Notes: generated by a model from the letters alone, not told the origin. 34,388 bases of DNA from Candidatus Blackburnbacteria bacterium RIFCSPHIGHO2_01_FULL_43_15b (GCA_001816385.1 MHBW01000009.1:1-34388), one strand, 5' to 3'; positions 1-7,934 are shown, counted from the stretch's first letter. A program made the numbers and translations.

Positions 1-77
1 AGATATCATTACCATACCATAGGCCACACATAGGCTTGGGAATGAGACCGCCACTTAGAAGATAGAGTGTCGGATAT

Positions 78-539
78 TTACGGAAACATACCGGAGGTAA
101 GGGGTTTACCAGCGCGGTGGAAGAAACGGCGACCGTGTTCCTGAACCTTTTGGACCGGATGTGGGGCATCCTCGCCTAATAATAACGCAGCTCTTTGCCT
201 AAACTGTGCTTCTTCATCTTCCATTGACGTAGAAGACTCCCACGATTCTTTTTGAGAACTGTGTTCCGTGGATTCAACTGTCTGTTGTTTACTCATGAGG
301 GCATTGGTAAAGTCAATTACACTTTTAATATTTCTCGCTCCTTCAACCAAATGGGTCAAGCCCTGTACGGGGCGGGCGACAGCGTTTGTTAAAACTTGTG
401 CATCTTCCAAAAACTGATTTAACTTTTTAACAGAGCGTTTAAGATCAAGCAGAATTAAAAATGCCTGAGTTCCAACTGCGACAAGAAGACCTGTTAAGAG
501 CGAGACTACAACAAAGAGGAGGATGCGAACAGGATCCAT
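78..539 (-). CDS. Small membrane-anchored protein, DUF948-like
   Basis: The 153-aa protein begins with one strong hydrophobic helix (about residues 5-30, RILLFVVVSLLTGLLVAVG) followed by a helical stretch (LKRSVKKLNQFLEDAQVLT) that resembles the DUF948 type of small membrane proteins. The C-terminal half is polar, Ser/Glu-rich and probably disordered. The most likely topology is an N-terminal anchor with a coiled-coil or flexible tail, but the side of the membrane is not clear. It starts with ATG 32 nt after the RodZ-like gene and reads in the same direction, so it is probably the last gene of the ftsK operon. No catalytic motif is visible. The function is unknown; a structural role at the envelope or septum is only a guess from context. 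Confidence 0.7.
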   Translation of the reverse strand: MDPVRILLFVVVSLLTGLLVAVGTQAFLILLDLKRSVKKLNQFLEDAQVLTNAVARPVQGLTHLVEGARNIKSVIDFTNALMSKQQTVESTEHSSQKESWESSTSMEDEEAQFRQRAALLLGEDAPHPVQKVQEHGRRFFHRAGKPLTSGMFP

Positions 540-571
540 TTGATTAATTCAGGTTAAACCATTAAACTTTA

Positions 572-1177
572 TTAGTCAACCAGCCGATCTATGACCGTAC
601 TTTTGCCGGAGCGAGAGGTAGCACGGATCTCTACTTTTTCTCCCAAATTCCCGCGGTCAAGTTCTACAGAAAAAGAGCCATCTTTCTCAAGAAGAATTAG
701 TCTTTTATCTACTTCCACAATTGCTGAGGGCAAAGTTTTACCCGAAACTAATACATTTTCTCCCTGAGTTTTGGTTTGCACTGACAAAGATGGCGGCGCC
801 ACAAAAAGAAGATATTGGCGAAACAAATACCCACCAACTAAAAGTAGTGTTGCCAAAACAGAGGCGGTAATAGTCGCTTTGGGCGTCCAGATAAAACGTC
901 CGCTTACCGGCATTTCCTGCCGTTTAGATTCCTTGGCGCCAGTGGAAGTAAAATCTCTCCTTAACAAGGCTAAGGCTACCTTTGTGTCCACCCCCACATG
1001 TTGGGCGTAGCTTTTAACAAACCCTGCAGCTATGGAAAAATTTGGCAAACCCGCCCAAAATGACTCTTCCAAGGCAATCAAAAACTTTTCTTTAATTTTA
1101 GTCGTCTGGGCAACATCTGATAAAGTTAAGTCTTTTTCTTCACGAGCATTTTTAAGCAAACTTCCGACAGTACGCAT
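572..1177 (-). CDS. RodZ-like helix-turn-helix membrane protein
   Basis: The 201-aa protein has an N-terminal HTH_25/XRE-like domain (residues about 3-70, with SLLKNAREEKDLTLSDVA) typical of RodZ-family proteins. A polar linker is followed by one transmembrane helix (about residues 104-127, TASVLATLLLVGGYLF) and a C-terminal beta-rich extracytoplasmic domain of about 70 residues. RodZ links the MreB cytoskeleton to the cell wall machinery in rod-shaped bacteria. CPR genomes often carry short versions of this architecture, so a cell-shape or envelope role is likely but not proven. The gene starts 7 nt after the ftsK stop codon and is clearly cotranscribed with it. The HTH in this family usually binds protein partners rather than DNA. 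Confidence 0.8.
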   Translation of the reverse strand: MRTVGSLLKNAREEKDLTLSDVAQTTKIKEKFLIALEESFWAGLPNFSIAAGFVKSYAQHVGVDTKVALALLRRDFTSTGAKESKRQEMPVSGRFIWTPKATITASVLATLLLVGGYLFRQYLLFVAPPSLSVQTKTQGENVLVSGKTLPSAIVEVDKRLILLEKDGSFSVELDRGNLGEKVEIRATSRSGKSTVIDRLVD

Positions 1178-1184
1178 ATATCAC

Positions 1185-3263
1185 TTATTGTGCAGCCTGC
1201 TGCGCTAAAAATTCTTCCGGGTTATTTATCAAAACATCGCGCGGCTTTGAACCATCAGCTCTCCCCACAACTCCTGAAGCTTCCAACTGATCAAGCATTC
1301 TGGCTGCCCGAGCATACCCCACAGAAAGCCTTCTTTGTAAAAGTGAAGCTGAGGCTTTGTCACTTCCACAAACTATTCTGACCGCTTCAGCAAAAAGATT
1401 ATCCCGTTCTTCTGTGCCCCCACCCGCAACACCATTTGTCCTATGAACAGGCATATTGGTTACTTCTTCTGTATACTGCGGTGCAACTCCGTTTCTTCTC
1501 AAGAATTCAATTAACCGGCTGGTATCGGGGTCTGAAACATAGGCGCCTTGAATACGACGTGGCTTAGCCTCATCGGGAGGCAAGTACAACATATCTCCAC
1601 GGCCAAGTAATTTTTCGGCTCCAGGAGAATCTAAAATAACCCGGGAATCAACAAGTGAAGAGACGGCAAAAGCAATACGTGCTGGAATATTAGCCTTAAT
1701 AAGTCCAGTTAAAACATCAACTGAGGGCCGTTGTGTCGCCAGGAGCATGTGAATCCCAACCGCCCGCGACATTTGAGCAAGTCGGGTAACCGCGTCTTCA
1801 ACCTCAGCAGGCGAAAAAAGCATAATATCGGCCAACTCATCAATAACTAATACTATATAAGGTAAGGCTTGGAAACCTGACATTTCGTTATAGGCGGCAA
1901 TATTTCTTGCTCCAACTTCGGCAAACATCTTATATCTCTGGTCCATTTCAGCCGCCAGATATTTCAAAGCTGATACAACCTTTTCAGGGTCTGTGATAAC
2001 CGGAGCCAGAAGATGAGGAATTCCGTTATAGCCTGTTAGCTCAACTCTTTTTGGGTCTACGAAAATAAATTTAACCTCATTGGGAGAAGCTCTAAAAAGA
2101 ATTGAACAGATAAACGAATTTAAAGCCACAGATTTCCCGGAGCCAGTTTGTCCTGCAATCAGCGAATGCGGCATTTTGGCCAAATCCGCAATAACTGGCT
2201 TGCCTGCCACGTCTAATCCCAAAGCCACAGCAAGTTTGGACTTGGCTTCGCGCATCAAATCAGACTCCAAAATTTGCCTTAGAGAAACAAATTCCGGGGA
2301 ACGGTTTGGTAATTCAATGCCCACAAGGGATCTTCCAGGAATTGGGGCTTCAATGCGAATTTGCCCCGAGGGAGCCGCTAAAGCCAGCGCCAAGTCGTTT
2401 GATAAGTTGGTAATTCTTGACAGTTTTGTCCCCAATGCAACTTCCAAAGCGTATTGCGTAACTGCCGGGCCGCCGTTTATTTCTTTAACTTGAGATTTAA
2501 TCCCAAAAGAGTCAAGAGTTCTTTCGATAATATCCGCATTGGCCTTAATATCTCCACGGTCGGCCTTTCCACCATGCGTATCCGAAACCAGAGAAAGAGG
2601 TGGGTAATCCCAAACTCCGGCCTGACCTGGGAGGTTAACTGCGGGGGCAGCAATTGCTACTTCCTTAACCGGTATCGGCAGTGTCGGTTTGCCTGCGCCA
2701 GGTGAAGAGGCAACTCCGCTGACTTTAATATTTTTAGCCAAATTAAACGACGAAGCAGGAGTCGTTCCCAAAATTCTGTGGCGGAAACCGACCAAAAGTG
2801 AGATAAAGAAGGCAATCACGCGGTCTAGAGAAGTGTTAAAAAAGACCAAAATTCCGATTACCATTCCGCCAAAAAAAACCATGGCAGCGCCAATTCCCGT
2901 TATTAAAACTGCAATAGCCTGCCAAATCTGGTCCCCAAAACTTCCCGCGCGTGTCAAAGCCGCCGCGCAAAGTGCAAAAAGTACGCTGCCTAATAAAACC
3001 GCAGGTTGATTTAAGGGAGTTTTTAGTCGGGACATCATCATTCCCGATACAATCAAAAAAAATGGAATAAAAAGAGCAGTCCAGGAAAAACGCAAAACTA
3101 AAGCACTGTTTAGAGAATTTAAGATAAAACCTTGTCTTGAAAATGAAACAATAATTAAACCAGCAATGGCAAAACAGAGGATTTGGGCAATAGACACAAG
3201 GGTGTGTTTTTTAAGTTTTAAGTTAAAGGAGCTTTTTAAAAAACCGCGTCTTCTTCTGGGCAT
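1185..3263 (-). CDS. ftsK: FtsK/SpoIIIE DNA translocase
   Basis: The 692-aa DNA translocase moves chromosome termini through the closing division septum. The N-terminus has about four hydrophobic segments (residues roughly 22-42, 57-77, 87-104, 115-160) that anchor it in the membrane. A short linker leads to the RecA-like motor with Walker A GQTGSGKS near residue 370 and Walker B IVLVIDELAD near 470. The last 65 residues form the gamma winged-helix domain that reads polar sequences (LLQRRLSVGYARAARMLDQLE). The protein is short compared with E. coli FtsK because the long Pro/Gln linker is missing, as in most small genomes. The ATG is preceded by a close extended -10 promoter and by no clear ribosome binding site. 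It leads an operon with the RodZ-like gene and the DUF948-like gene. Confidence 0.95.
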   Translation of the reverse strand: MPRRRRGFLKSSFNLKLKKHTLVSIAQILCFAIAGLIIVSFSRQGFILNSLNSALVLRFSWTALFIPFFLIVSGMMMSRLKTPLNQPAVLLGSVLFALCAAALTRAGSFGDQIWQAIAVLITGIGAAMVFFGGMVIGILVFFNTSLDRVIAFFISLLVGFRHRILGTTPASSFNLAKNIKVSGVASSPGAGKPTLPIPVKEVAIAAPAVNLPGQAGVWDYPPLSLVSDTHGGKADRGDIKANADIIERTLDSFGIKSQVKEINGGPAVTQYALEVALGTKLSRITNLSNDLALALAAPSGQIRIEAPIPGRSLVGIELPNRSPEFVSLRQILESDLMREAKSKLAVALGLDVAGKPVIADLAKMPHSLIAGQTGSGKSVALNSFICSILFRASPNEVKFIFVDPKRVELTGYNGIPHLLAPVITDPEKVVSALKYLAAEMDQRYKMFAEVGARNIAAYNEMSGFQALPYIVLVIDELADIMLFSPAEVEDAVTRLAQMSRAVGIHMLLATQRPSVDVLTGLIKANIPARIAFAVSSLVDSRVILDSPGAEKLLGRGDMLYLPPDEAKPRRIQGAYVSDPDTSRLIEFLRRNGVAPQYTEEVTNMPVHRTNGVAGGGTEERDNLFAEAVRIVCGSDKASASLLQRRLSVGYARAARMLDQLEASGVVGRADGSKPRDVLINNPEEFLAQQAAQ

Positions 3264-3272
3264 GTTAGGGAA

Positions 3273-3300
3273 AGTATACCATAGCTCGAGTTGAACTCAA
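3273..3300 (-). promoter_or_regulatory. Proximal ftsK promoter
   Basis: On the minus strand TTGAGT, a 16-nt spacer and TATACT with an upstream TGG (extended -10, TGGTATACT) are seen. The -10 ends 9 nt before the ftsK ATG, so a transcript would be nearly leaderless. An 11-bp palindrome, GAGTTGAACTC at 3288-3298, overlaps the -35 end of the spacer and could be an operator. Confidence 0.55.
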
Positions 3301-3312
3301 GCGTACACATCC

Positions 3313-3341
3313 ATATTATAGGTTTTTTGTAGGTTTGTCAA
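3313..3341 (-). promoter_or_regulatory. Distal ftsK promoter candidate
   Basis: The minus strand carries a perfect TTGACA -35 (3336-3341) followed by TATAAT at 15 nt (3315-3320) or TAATAT at 17 nt (3313-3318). It lies just beyond the RNase J stop codon and would give ftsK a leader of roughly 45 nt. The spacing ambiguity keeps confidence moderate. Confidence 0.45.
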
Positions 3342-3348
3342 CTTTTCC

Positions 3349-5025
3349 CTACTTTTCAACAATAACGGGGAGTATCATGGGCCGGCGGCCGGTTTCTTCA
3401 AAGAAGAAGCGTTCCAAAAATTCAACAGAAAGGTGTTTCATATCCCTGCCTTCTTTTCTCCTTGACCTAGCTCTAATCTCATTAGCCACAGCCCCACCGG
3501 CTCTTTCCAAAAAGGATTTATTTTCTTTCATAAACACAAAGCCGCGGGAGATAAGTTCTGGCTCCCCAACCAAGTTCCCTGAAGTTTTATCTGTCTGCAT
3601 AACTACAATAACCACTCCCTCTTTTGCCAACGTTTTGCGGTCTGACAAAACAACCTCGCCCACATCTCCCAATCCCAAACCATCAACCAGCAAACTCTTG
3701 ACCGGAATATGTTCCCCATTTTTAACTTTTCCATCCCTGGTAAATTCCACGACATCCCCATGTTTTAACTCCAAAGTCTGTTCTTTCTCCCAACCCATCT
3801 TTTGCGCCAAGGCGCTATATAGGCGATTATGCCTAATTGTTCCGCCAATAGGTACTAAATACTTCGGGCGAACCAGCGCCAAAAGCATCTCAATATCCTT
3901 TTGCGAACCGTGGCCGGAAACGTGTAAGTCTTCCTGGGTATCGTAGTAGTGAACCTCAGCACCTCTCTCTATTAGATTGTCAACCACATAATTTGTAGTT
4001 TGACCTGTCCCAGGAGGCGCCGGATCTGCCGAGAAAACAACCACGTCCCCCGGCTTTACTTTCAAAAATTGATGTTCGTCTATGCTAACTCTATATAAAG
4101 CTGAACCCACTTGCCCATAGCAACCAGAAATTAGATATAAAATTTTATCAGGAGGTAGAGAGTCAGCTTGCTTAATCGAAACAACAGTTTTGTTGTCATA
4201 TGTTAAATGCCCCAAGGTTCGGGCAATTTCTGCTTTTCTTTCAATTGACCTGCCAATAAAAATTGCTTTTTTGCCCAAGTTTTGGCAAATATTTATCGCC
4301 TGCTGCATTCTTGAGATGTTGGAAGAAATCGTGGTGAAAAATATTCTTCCTTTTGCCTCTTTAATAATTGCGGCGATATTTTTTTCGATGTCTATTTCAG
4401 ACATCGTGTACCCTTCAGAAGTTGCTCCTAAAGAATCGGAAGCCATAAATAAAACCCCGCCTTTGGCCAAATTGGCAGCTTTGGCTATATCAAAAGGTTT
4501 CCCATCAACCGGAGTCCAGTCGAATTTAAAATCCGGGACGTGGAATGCCCGGCCTACAGGCGTAGTGATACTAAACCCTAAAGAATCCGGAACTGAGTGG
4601 GTAATTCTAAAAGCGTCAATAATAAAACTTCCGGCGGCAACCGGTCCACTTTCGGGATCAATAATATTGACCTTTTTACCGCGAATTCCATAATCCAAAA
4701 GTTTATCTTCGATAAAACCAGCCACTAATTGGGAAGAATATATTTTAACGTCGGGCAAAACGTCCAAAAGAAAGGGGATGGCGCCAAAATGGTCCTCATG
4801 AGCGTGAGAGATAAAAACTCCTTTAATTTTCTCCTTATTTTTGACAAGATAAGAAAAGTCAGGAATTACCAAATCGACTCCAAAGGTTGCCTCTTCAGGA
4901 AAACCCACTCCGCAATCGAGCACAATAATCTCCGCCGATCCACGATCGGGTTGATACTCGTATATATACAAATTTTCAGTGACGTCGATCGTCCCCGAAA
5001 TTGCAATGAAGCGTAATTTATCCAT
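3349..5025 (-). CDS. rnj: Ribonuclease J
   Basis: This 558-aa protein is a metallo-beta-lactamase/beta-CASP ribonuclease of the RNase J type, which combines 5'-3' exonuclease and endonuclease activity in mRNA decay and rRNA maturation. The metal-binding motif HAHEDH is at residues 74-79, and a second His/Asp set follows (ITHSVPDSLG and VPDFKFDW). The beta-CASP region and the SGHGSQKD motif are present, and the C-terminal domain closes with KEGRDMKH...FFFEETGRRPMI, as in the family. The length matches normal RNase J. It begins at ATG without a visible Shine-Dalgarno sequence, just downstream of a palindromic repeat. With PNPase also in this window, both directions of exonucleolytic RNA decay are covered here. 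Confidence 0.95.
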   Translation of the reverse strand: MDKLRFIAISGTIDVTENLYIYEYQPDRGSAEIIVLDCGVGFPEEATFGVDLVIPDFSYLVKNKEKIKGVFISHAHEDHFGAIPFLLDVLPDVKIYSSQLVAGFIEDKLLDYGIRGKKVNIIDPESGPVAAGSFIIDAFRITHSVPDSLGFSITTPVGRAFHVPDFKFDWTPVDGKPFDIAKAANLAKGGVLFMASDSLGATSEGYTMSEIDIEKNIAAIIKEAKGRIFFTTISSNISRMQQAINICQNLGKKAIFIGRSIERKAEIARTLGHLTYDNKTVVSIKQADSLPPDKILYLISGCYGQVGSALYRVSIDEHQFLKVKPGDVVVFSADPAPPGTGQTTNYVVDNLIERGAEVHYYDTQEDLHVSGHGSQKDIEMLLALVRPKYLVPIGGTIRHNRLYSALAQKMGWEKEQTLELKHGDVVEFTRDGKVKNGEHIPVKSLLVDGLGLGDVGEVVLSDRKTLAKEGVVIVVMQTDKTSGNLVGEPELISRGFVFMKENKSFLERAGGAVANEIRARSRRKEGRDMKHLSVEFLERFFFEETGRRPMILPVIVEK

Positions 5026-5033
5026 TTTTTATC

Positions 5034-5074
5034 GTCATTGCGAGACCCCGCTTGGCGGGGCTCCTCGCGATGAC
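5034..5074. repeat. GTCATTGCGAG palindromic repeat
   Basis: Outer arms GTCATTGCGAG and CTCGCGATGAC pair over 11 positions with one wobble, and an inner CCCCGC/GGCGGG hairpin with a TTG loop sits inside them. The whole 41-nt element folds into one long stem between the glycosylase and RNase J genes. GTCATTGCGAG-type palindromes are known as dispersed repeats in many bacterial genomes. No T-tract follows, so it is not a standard terminator. Confidence 0.7.
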
Positions 5075-5085
5075 ATAATAATCAC

Positions 5086-5697
5086 TTACACCAACCCCAT
5101 CTGCTCTGGTTTTGGCTGATTCTTTTCTTTAATCTTTTCCAAAATTTGGGGTAGTTTTTTAAAGTCTTCCACAAACTGCTGCATTACCGCTCCGGCGCGA
5201 AGAGCCGCGGCGGGATGGTACATTGGTACAATTGTAACATCCTTTCCGTTCCATTTCAGCTCGTAGGGCTTTCCGTGGATTTGTGATATTCTCTCCCCAG
5301 GCAAAAACTTACCCATAGAAAACCGTCCCAAGGTTACAATTACCGGTGGATTGATAATCTCAATTTCCCGATCAACATAAGGTTGAAACGCCGCAATCTC
5401 GTGAGGCTCCGGATCGCGATTTCCTGGTGGACGGAAACGAACGACATTTGAAATATAAACATCTTCCCGCTTGAGCCCAATCGTTTCCAGAGTACGATTC
5501 AAAAGTTTCCCTGCCTGCCCGACAAACGGCCTGCCTTGCAAGTTTTCGTTAAAACCTGGCCCTTCCCCAATAAAATATAATTCTGCGTCAGGATTCCCCT
5601 CGCCAAACACCAAACGTGTTTCATTTGTTCTTAAAGGGAGACTTGTGTCCTCCTCCATCTCTTGTTTCAACCTTGCTAATTCTTCAACTTTGCTCAT
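5086..5697 (-). CDS. Family 4-type uracil-DNA glycosylase without Fe-S cysteines
   Basis: The protein removes uracil from DNA as the first step of base-excision repair. Diagnostic family 4/5-like motifs are present: GEGPGFNENLQGRPFVGQAG (uracil-pocket motif 1), ISNVVRFRPPGNRDP, and MYHPAAALR (motif 3). The predicted protein contains no cysteine at all. In family 4 enzymes four cysteines hold a 4Fe-4S cluster; here the matching places read SLPLRTNETR, VVRFRPP and AFQPYV. The ORF track uses a TTG at 5709, but ATG at 5697 (MSKVEEL) gives the usual N-terminus and is chosen here. The gene follows the AbiEii-like gene by 14 nt. The fold and active site look intact, so I expect activity, but this is inference. 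Confidence 0.88.
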   Translation of the reverse strand: MSKVEELARLKQEMEEDTSLPLRTNETRLVFGEGNPDAELYFIGEGPGFNENLQGRPFVGQAGKLLNRTLETIGLKREDVYISNVVRFRPPGNRDPEPHEIAAFQPYVDREIEIINPPVIVTLGRFSMGKFLPGERISQIHGKPYELKWNGKDVTIVPMYHPAAALRAGAVMQQFVEDFKKLPQILEKIKEKNQPKPEQMGLV

Positions 5698-5711
5698 GAT
5701 ATCTAACAACT

Positions 5712-6368
5712 TTATTCCACTGACCTGAAACCTAATTCTTTGGCTTGCTGGGCAAAAAAAGCCCTTAGCTGTTCTAATGTTAGCGGTTTTAGCATTTTGG
5801 GCAAGGTAGTAAAGTTTTCAACCTCAGTAAAGTCTGTTGCTGCCAAATATGGGTCAAGGTCTACATTAAACTTTATCCTCACTCCTTCTCTCAAATCCCA
5901 AAAGTTAAATTTCTGAAGAAGGAAATAAAGATCCACAAAATCTTTCACCTCTACCCTCTGGTTTACCGTAAGCAGTTTGTTCACTGCAATATCAAGAAGG
6001 CTATTTGTAGAAATTCCGTTATATAGCACTGTGTTCTCGAGGTGCCGATAGGGATAATACGCAAAATCAACTTTTAACTCAACGCCATCGGAAAACTTGA
6101 GTATACATATATAAACAGGCCATACAACCCGCGGAGTAATCGTAAAACCGGTAGTTATAGACCAGTCATTTAATATTGCCAATATGTGCTGTGTGTCAAG
6201 TTTCTCCGGAGTAAAAAGATCCACGTCGACACTTTCCCTGTGCCTTAAATATACCTCGCTTAAGGCCGTGCCACCGGTAAAGTAGAAAGTCGATTTAATA
6301 TAATCGCTTCCTTCCACTAAATCCAGAATTTGTTTTTGTTCTTTGGTGAGGATTGAACCTTGCCCCAT
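5712..6368 (-). CDS. AbiEii-like nucleotidyltransferase (toxin family)
   Basis: The 218-aa protein belongs to the nucleotidyltransferase AbiEii/AbiGii toxin family. The core motif FTGGTALSEVYLRHRESVDVDLF gives the GG(T)AL loop and the paired acidic residues of the nucleotidyltransferase active site, and a third acidic site lies in LKVDFAYYPY. A conserved helical segment, LLDIAVNKLLTV...VKDFVDLYFLL, follows as usual. AbiEii proteins act as toxins or phage-abortive factors, some by modifying tRNA, and are controlled by a partner. Here the partner is the small upstream ORF, whose 3' end overlaps this gene by 52 nt. The glycosylase gene follows after 14 nt. Activity cannot be judged from sequence, and some family members may be housekeeping or domesticated enzymes. 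Confidence 0.82.
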   Translation of the reverse strand: MGQGSILTKEQKQILDLVEGSDYIKSTFYFTGGTALSEVYLRHRESVDVDLFTPEKLDTQHILAILNDWSITTGFTITPRVVWPVYICILKFSDGVELKVDFAYYPYRHLENTVLYNGISTNSLLDIAVNKLLTVNQRVEVKDFVDLYFLLQKFNFWDLREGVRIKFNVDLDPYLAATDFTEVENFTTLPKMLKPLTLEQLRAFFAQQAKELGFRSVE

Positions 6369-6550
6369 ATCAACAGTTCCATTAGCCTTTTGGTTTGCGG
6401 AAACAAATTAAGCCTATCCCAGTATTTTTTGACATCAGCGAGCTTAATTTTTTCTTCCCCCGGGCCGTAATTGATCATTCTCTCCAAGATCAAAATACGT
6501 CCCTGTTCGGTCTTTTCCAACTCTTTTCTATCATAGTCCCAAAGAAACAT
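6317..6550 (-). CDS. Small partner of AbiEii-like protein, DUF6922-like
   Basis: The 77-aa protein begins MFLWDYDRKELE and contains ILERMINYGPGEEKIKLADV, a pattern I associate with DUF6922-type small proteins that precede AbiEii-like nucleotidyltransferases in CPR genomes. It is probably the cognate antitoxin or regulator. It overlaps the next gene by 52 nt, an unusually long overlap, which implies coupled translation or a C-terminus that drifted past an older stop. An extended -10 promoter (TGGTATACT) ends 6 nt before the ATG, so the transcript is probably leaderless. The family assignment is from memory of the pattern and is moderate in confidence. Confidence 0.65.
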   Translation of the reverse strand: MFLWDYDRKELEKTEQGRILILERMINYGPGEEKIKLADVKKYWDRLNLFPQTKRLMELLIWGKVQSSPKNKNKFWI

Positions 6551-6556
6551 GCTTAC

Positions 6557-6565
6557 AGTATACCA
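6557..6565 (-). promoter_or_regulatory. Extended -10 promoter of AbiE-like pair
   Basis: The minus strand reads TGGTATACT, 6 nt before the start codon at 6550. No good -35 is seen. The same nonamer stands before ftsK. Confidence 0.5.
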
Positions 6566-6592
6566 TCTTCCAAAGAAGTTCGGCCAGAAGGA

Positions 6593-7345
6593 TTATTGGG
6601 TGAATGTGAAAGTAGAAAGGATACTTTTTATCAATTCTGGTGAAATTCTAACAACAGGGATCTCCTGTAGATTTCCGAGCTCACTTTGGGCTTGCACGTC
6701 TAAAATGAAACCATAACCATTACCAGTAAACCACGCTTCGAAGCCATCTTCTCCTTTGTTGACAGGATTGTGTGTTACATACCAAACGGCATCTTTTCCA
6801 CCCACTTTAAAACTATTCTTAGCTTCAATTAAAGAATAATCGCCAACATTGTAAGGAAATGTTTTATCATAACGATTAGCTTTGTGTAATTTTATCAATT
6901 CATCTAAATTACCTGGAAAAGGGAACATTGATAACAGAAAGCTTTTGCCAGAATTTTCAAAAATTAGAATATCGTTAGTTTCTTTGCCACTTACTGATTC
7001 CCCCGGTGGCTTCACTAGATCGAGATAATCACTTGGGTATTTGAGTGAAAAGCCTATTGTGGTATTCCTGTACACTTTCCAATTTGCTGCTTCGTCAATT
7101 TTATCTGTTGGAGTAGGACAAACCAGTATCGGATCGCAGGGAGTAGTAAAACATTCAACTTGGTGGTAATAACAACCTGGCGGAGGAGTTGGGGTAGGAG
7201 TTGGCCTGGGCCAGGTTAATTGTCTTTTGATATATTCAACTCCGCCTGGCTTGGGAATTAAAACATATCCCACAATCCCAGCGACAGCAATAAGAATCAA
7301 AATTAAAATCGGTGCAAAACCACGCTGAGAGGAGGTTCTCGACAT
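6593..7345 (-). CDS. Membrane-anchored protein with PsbP-like domain
   Basis: The 250-aa protein starts with a short positive segment and one hydrophobic helix (RGFAPILILILIAVAGIVGYVL), a very common N-terminus in CPR bacteria. A Pro/Thr linker (PRPTPTPTPPP) and a small Cys motif (CYYHQVECFTTPCDPILVC, four cysteines) follow. The remaining 160 residues open with WKVYRNTTIGFSLKYPSDY, the signature of a PsbP-like or SCP-like fold seen in many secreted CPR proteins. The most likely location is the outer face of the cytoplasmic membrane. Its function is not known. The gene has its own strong promoter (TTGACA, 17 nt, TAGTAT) and probably a leaderless mRNA. Confidence 0.75.
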   Translation of the reverse strand: MSRTSSQRGFAPILILILIAVAGIVGYVLIPKPGGVEYIKRQLTWPRPTPTPTPPPGCYYHQVECFTTPCDPILVCPTPTDKIDEAANWKVYRNTTIGFSLKYPSDYLDLVKPPGESVSGKETNDILIFENSGKSFLLSMFPFPGNLDELIKLHKANRYDKTFPYNVGDYSLIEAKNSFKVGGKDAVWYVTHNPVNKGEDGFEAWFTGNGYGFILDVQAQSELGNLQEIPVVRISPELIKSILSTFTFTQ

Positions 7346-7351
7346 TAATTA

Positions 7352-7380
7352 ATACTAGGCTTTTTTGTAAGAATTGTCAA
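7352..7380 (-). promoter_or_regulatory. Promoter of PsbP-like gene
   Basis: On the minus strand a perfect TTGACA (7375-7380), a 17-nt spacer and TAGTAT (7352-7357) are followed after 6 nt by the ATG at 7345. No Shine-Dalgarno sequence fits in between, so the mRNA should be leaderless. Confidence 0.65.
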
Positions 7381-7393
7381 ATAGGGGACACTC

Positions 7394-7633
7394 TCAAGCG
7401 GAGGCAAAAATTTCTTTTTTTAGCTTTTTGGGAAGAGATTTCCCAATATCCTTTATCAGCTTGGAAGCAAAAAGTACCTCAATGTAAACAGGCTCTCCAC
7501 CCTTGGTAAAGTGCACAATCATCCCTTCTTTGGTTTCTTCAGCGTGGTCAATTTTTTTCTGTGAAAACCAAATGTTTAGAACATCATCCTCGGGTTCGTA
7601 ATATATACCTTTATTGATTGTGTGTTTAGCCAT
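7394..7633 (-). CDS. DUF2283 family protein
   Basis: The 79-aa protein shows the DUF2283 pattern: YYEPEDDVLNIWFSQKKIDHAEE, then GMIVHFTKGGEPVYIEVLFASKLI. DUF2283 proteins are small, often sit next to DUF4258 proteins, and the pairs look like toxin-antitoxin systems, though biochemical proof is thin. The ATG overlaps the stop of the upstream gene by 8 nt (ATGGCTAA), which indicates translational coupling. By analogy it would be the antitoxin member. It is the distal gene of the two-gene operon. Confidence 0.8.
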   Translation of the reverse strand: MAKHTINKGIYYEPEDDVLNIWFSQKKIDHAEETKEGMIVHFTKGGEPVYIEVLFASKLIKDIGKSLPKKLKKEIFASA

Positions 7634-7886
7634 AGCGCCCTTTCGTTACTGGGTAAAAAGTGATCACGGTAATTATATCATCACCTTGCACATATATTAT
7701 TCGCAAATCATGTTTGTCATCTAAACTACCTACAACTATCCTTGTACCGTATCGTCCTTGTGAAGAAAGACTGTAAACTTTATTCGCACTGTTAGTAATT
7801 ATTATCGAACTTTTTGAAAAATTGTCGCAACTTTTTATTAGCTCTTCTGCGCAACCATTTACCCACATGTTTATTCCAACCGGCAC
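7626..7886 (-). CDS. DUF4258-like small protein, probable toxin partner
   Basis: The 86-aa protein ends in LRIIYVQGDDIITVITFYPVTKGRYG, the C-terminal strand pattern of DUF4258/RelE-like small proteins that pair with DUF2283. The N-terminal half is not typical, lacking the usual HA...R...R signature, so the domain may be divergent or partly replaced. The start is GTG at 7886, supported by AAGGAG six nt upstream; this is one of few genes in the window with a good Shine-Dalgarno sequence. A 7-bp direct repeat (TACTCCT twice, period 10) lies about 50-65 nt upstream. Toxin function is inferred only from its pairing with DUF2283. Confidence 0.65.
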   Translation of the reverse strand: MPVGINMWVNGCAEELIKSCDNFSKSSIIITNSANKVYSLSSQGRYGTRIVVGSLDDKHDLRIIYVQGDDIITVITFYPVTKGRYG

Positions 7887-7934
7887 CTCCAGCTCCTTGC
7901 CCCCACTTTAGGTATTTTGCAGAAATAATATACA

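Noticed and set aside
1-77. Terminator after the first operon
   Set aside because: No stable hairpin with T-tract is seen between the stop codon at 78 and the window edge.
3335-3946. 203-aa plus-strand ORF opposite RNase J
   Set aside because: RNase J is intact and conserved on the minus strand through this region; the opposite frame has no family pattern.
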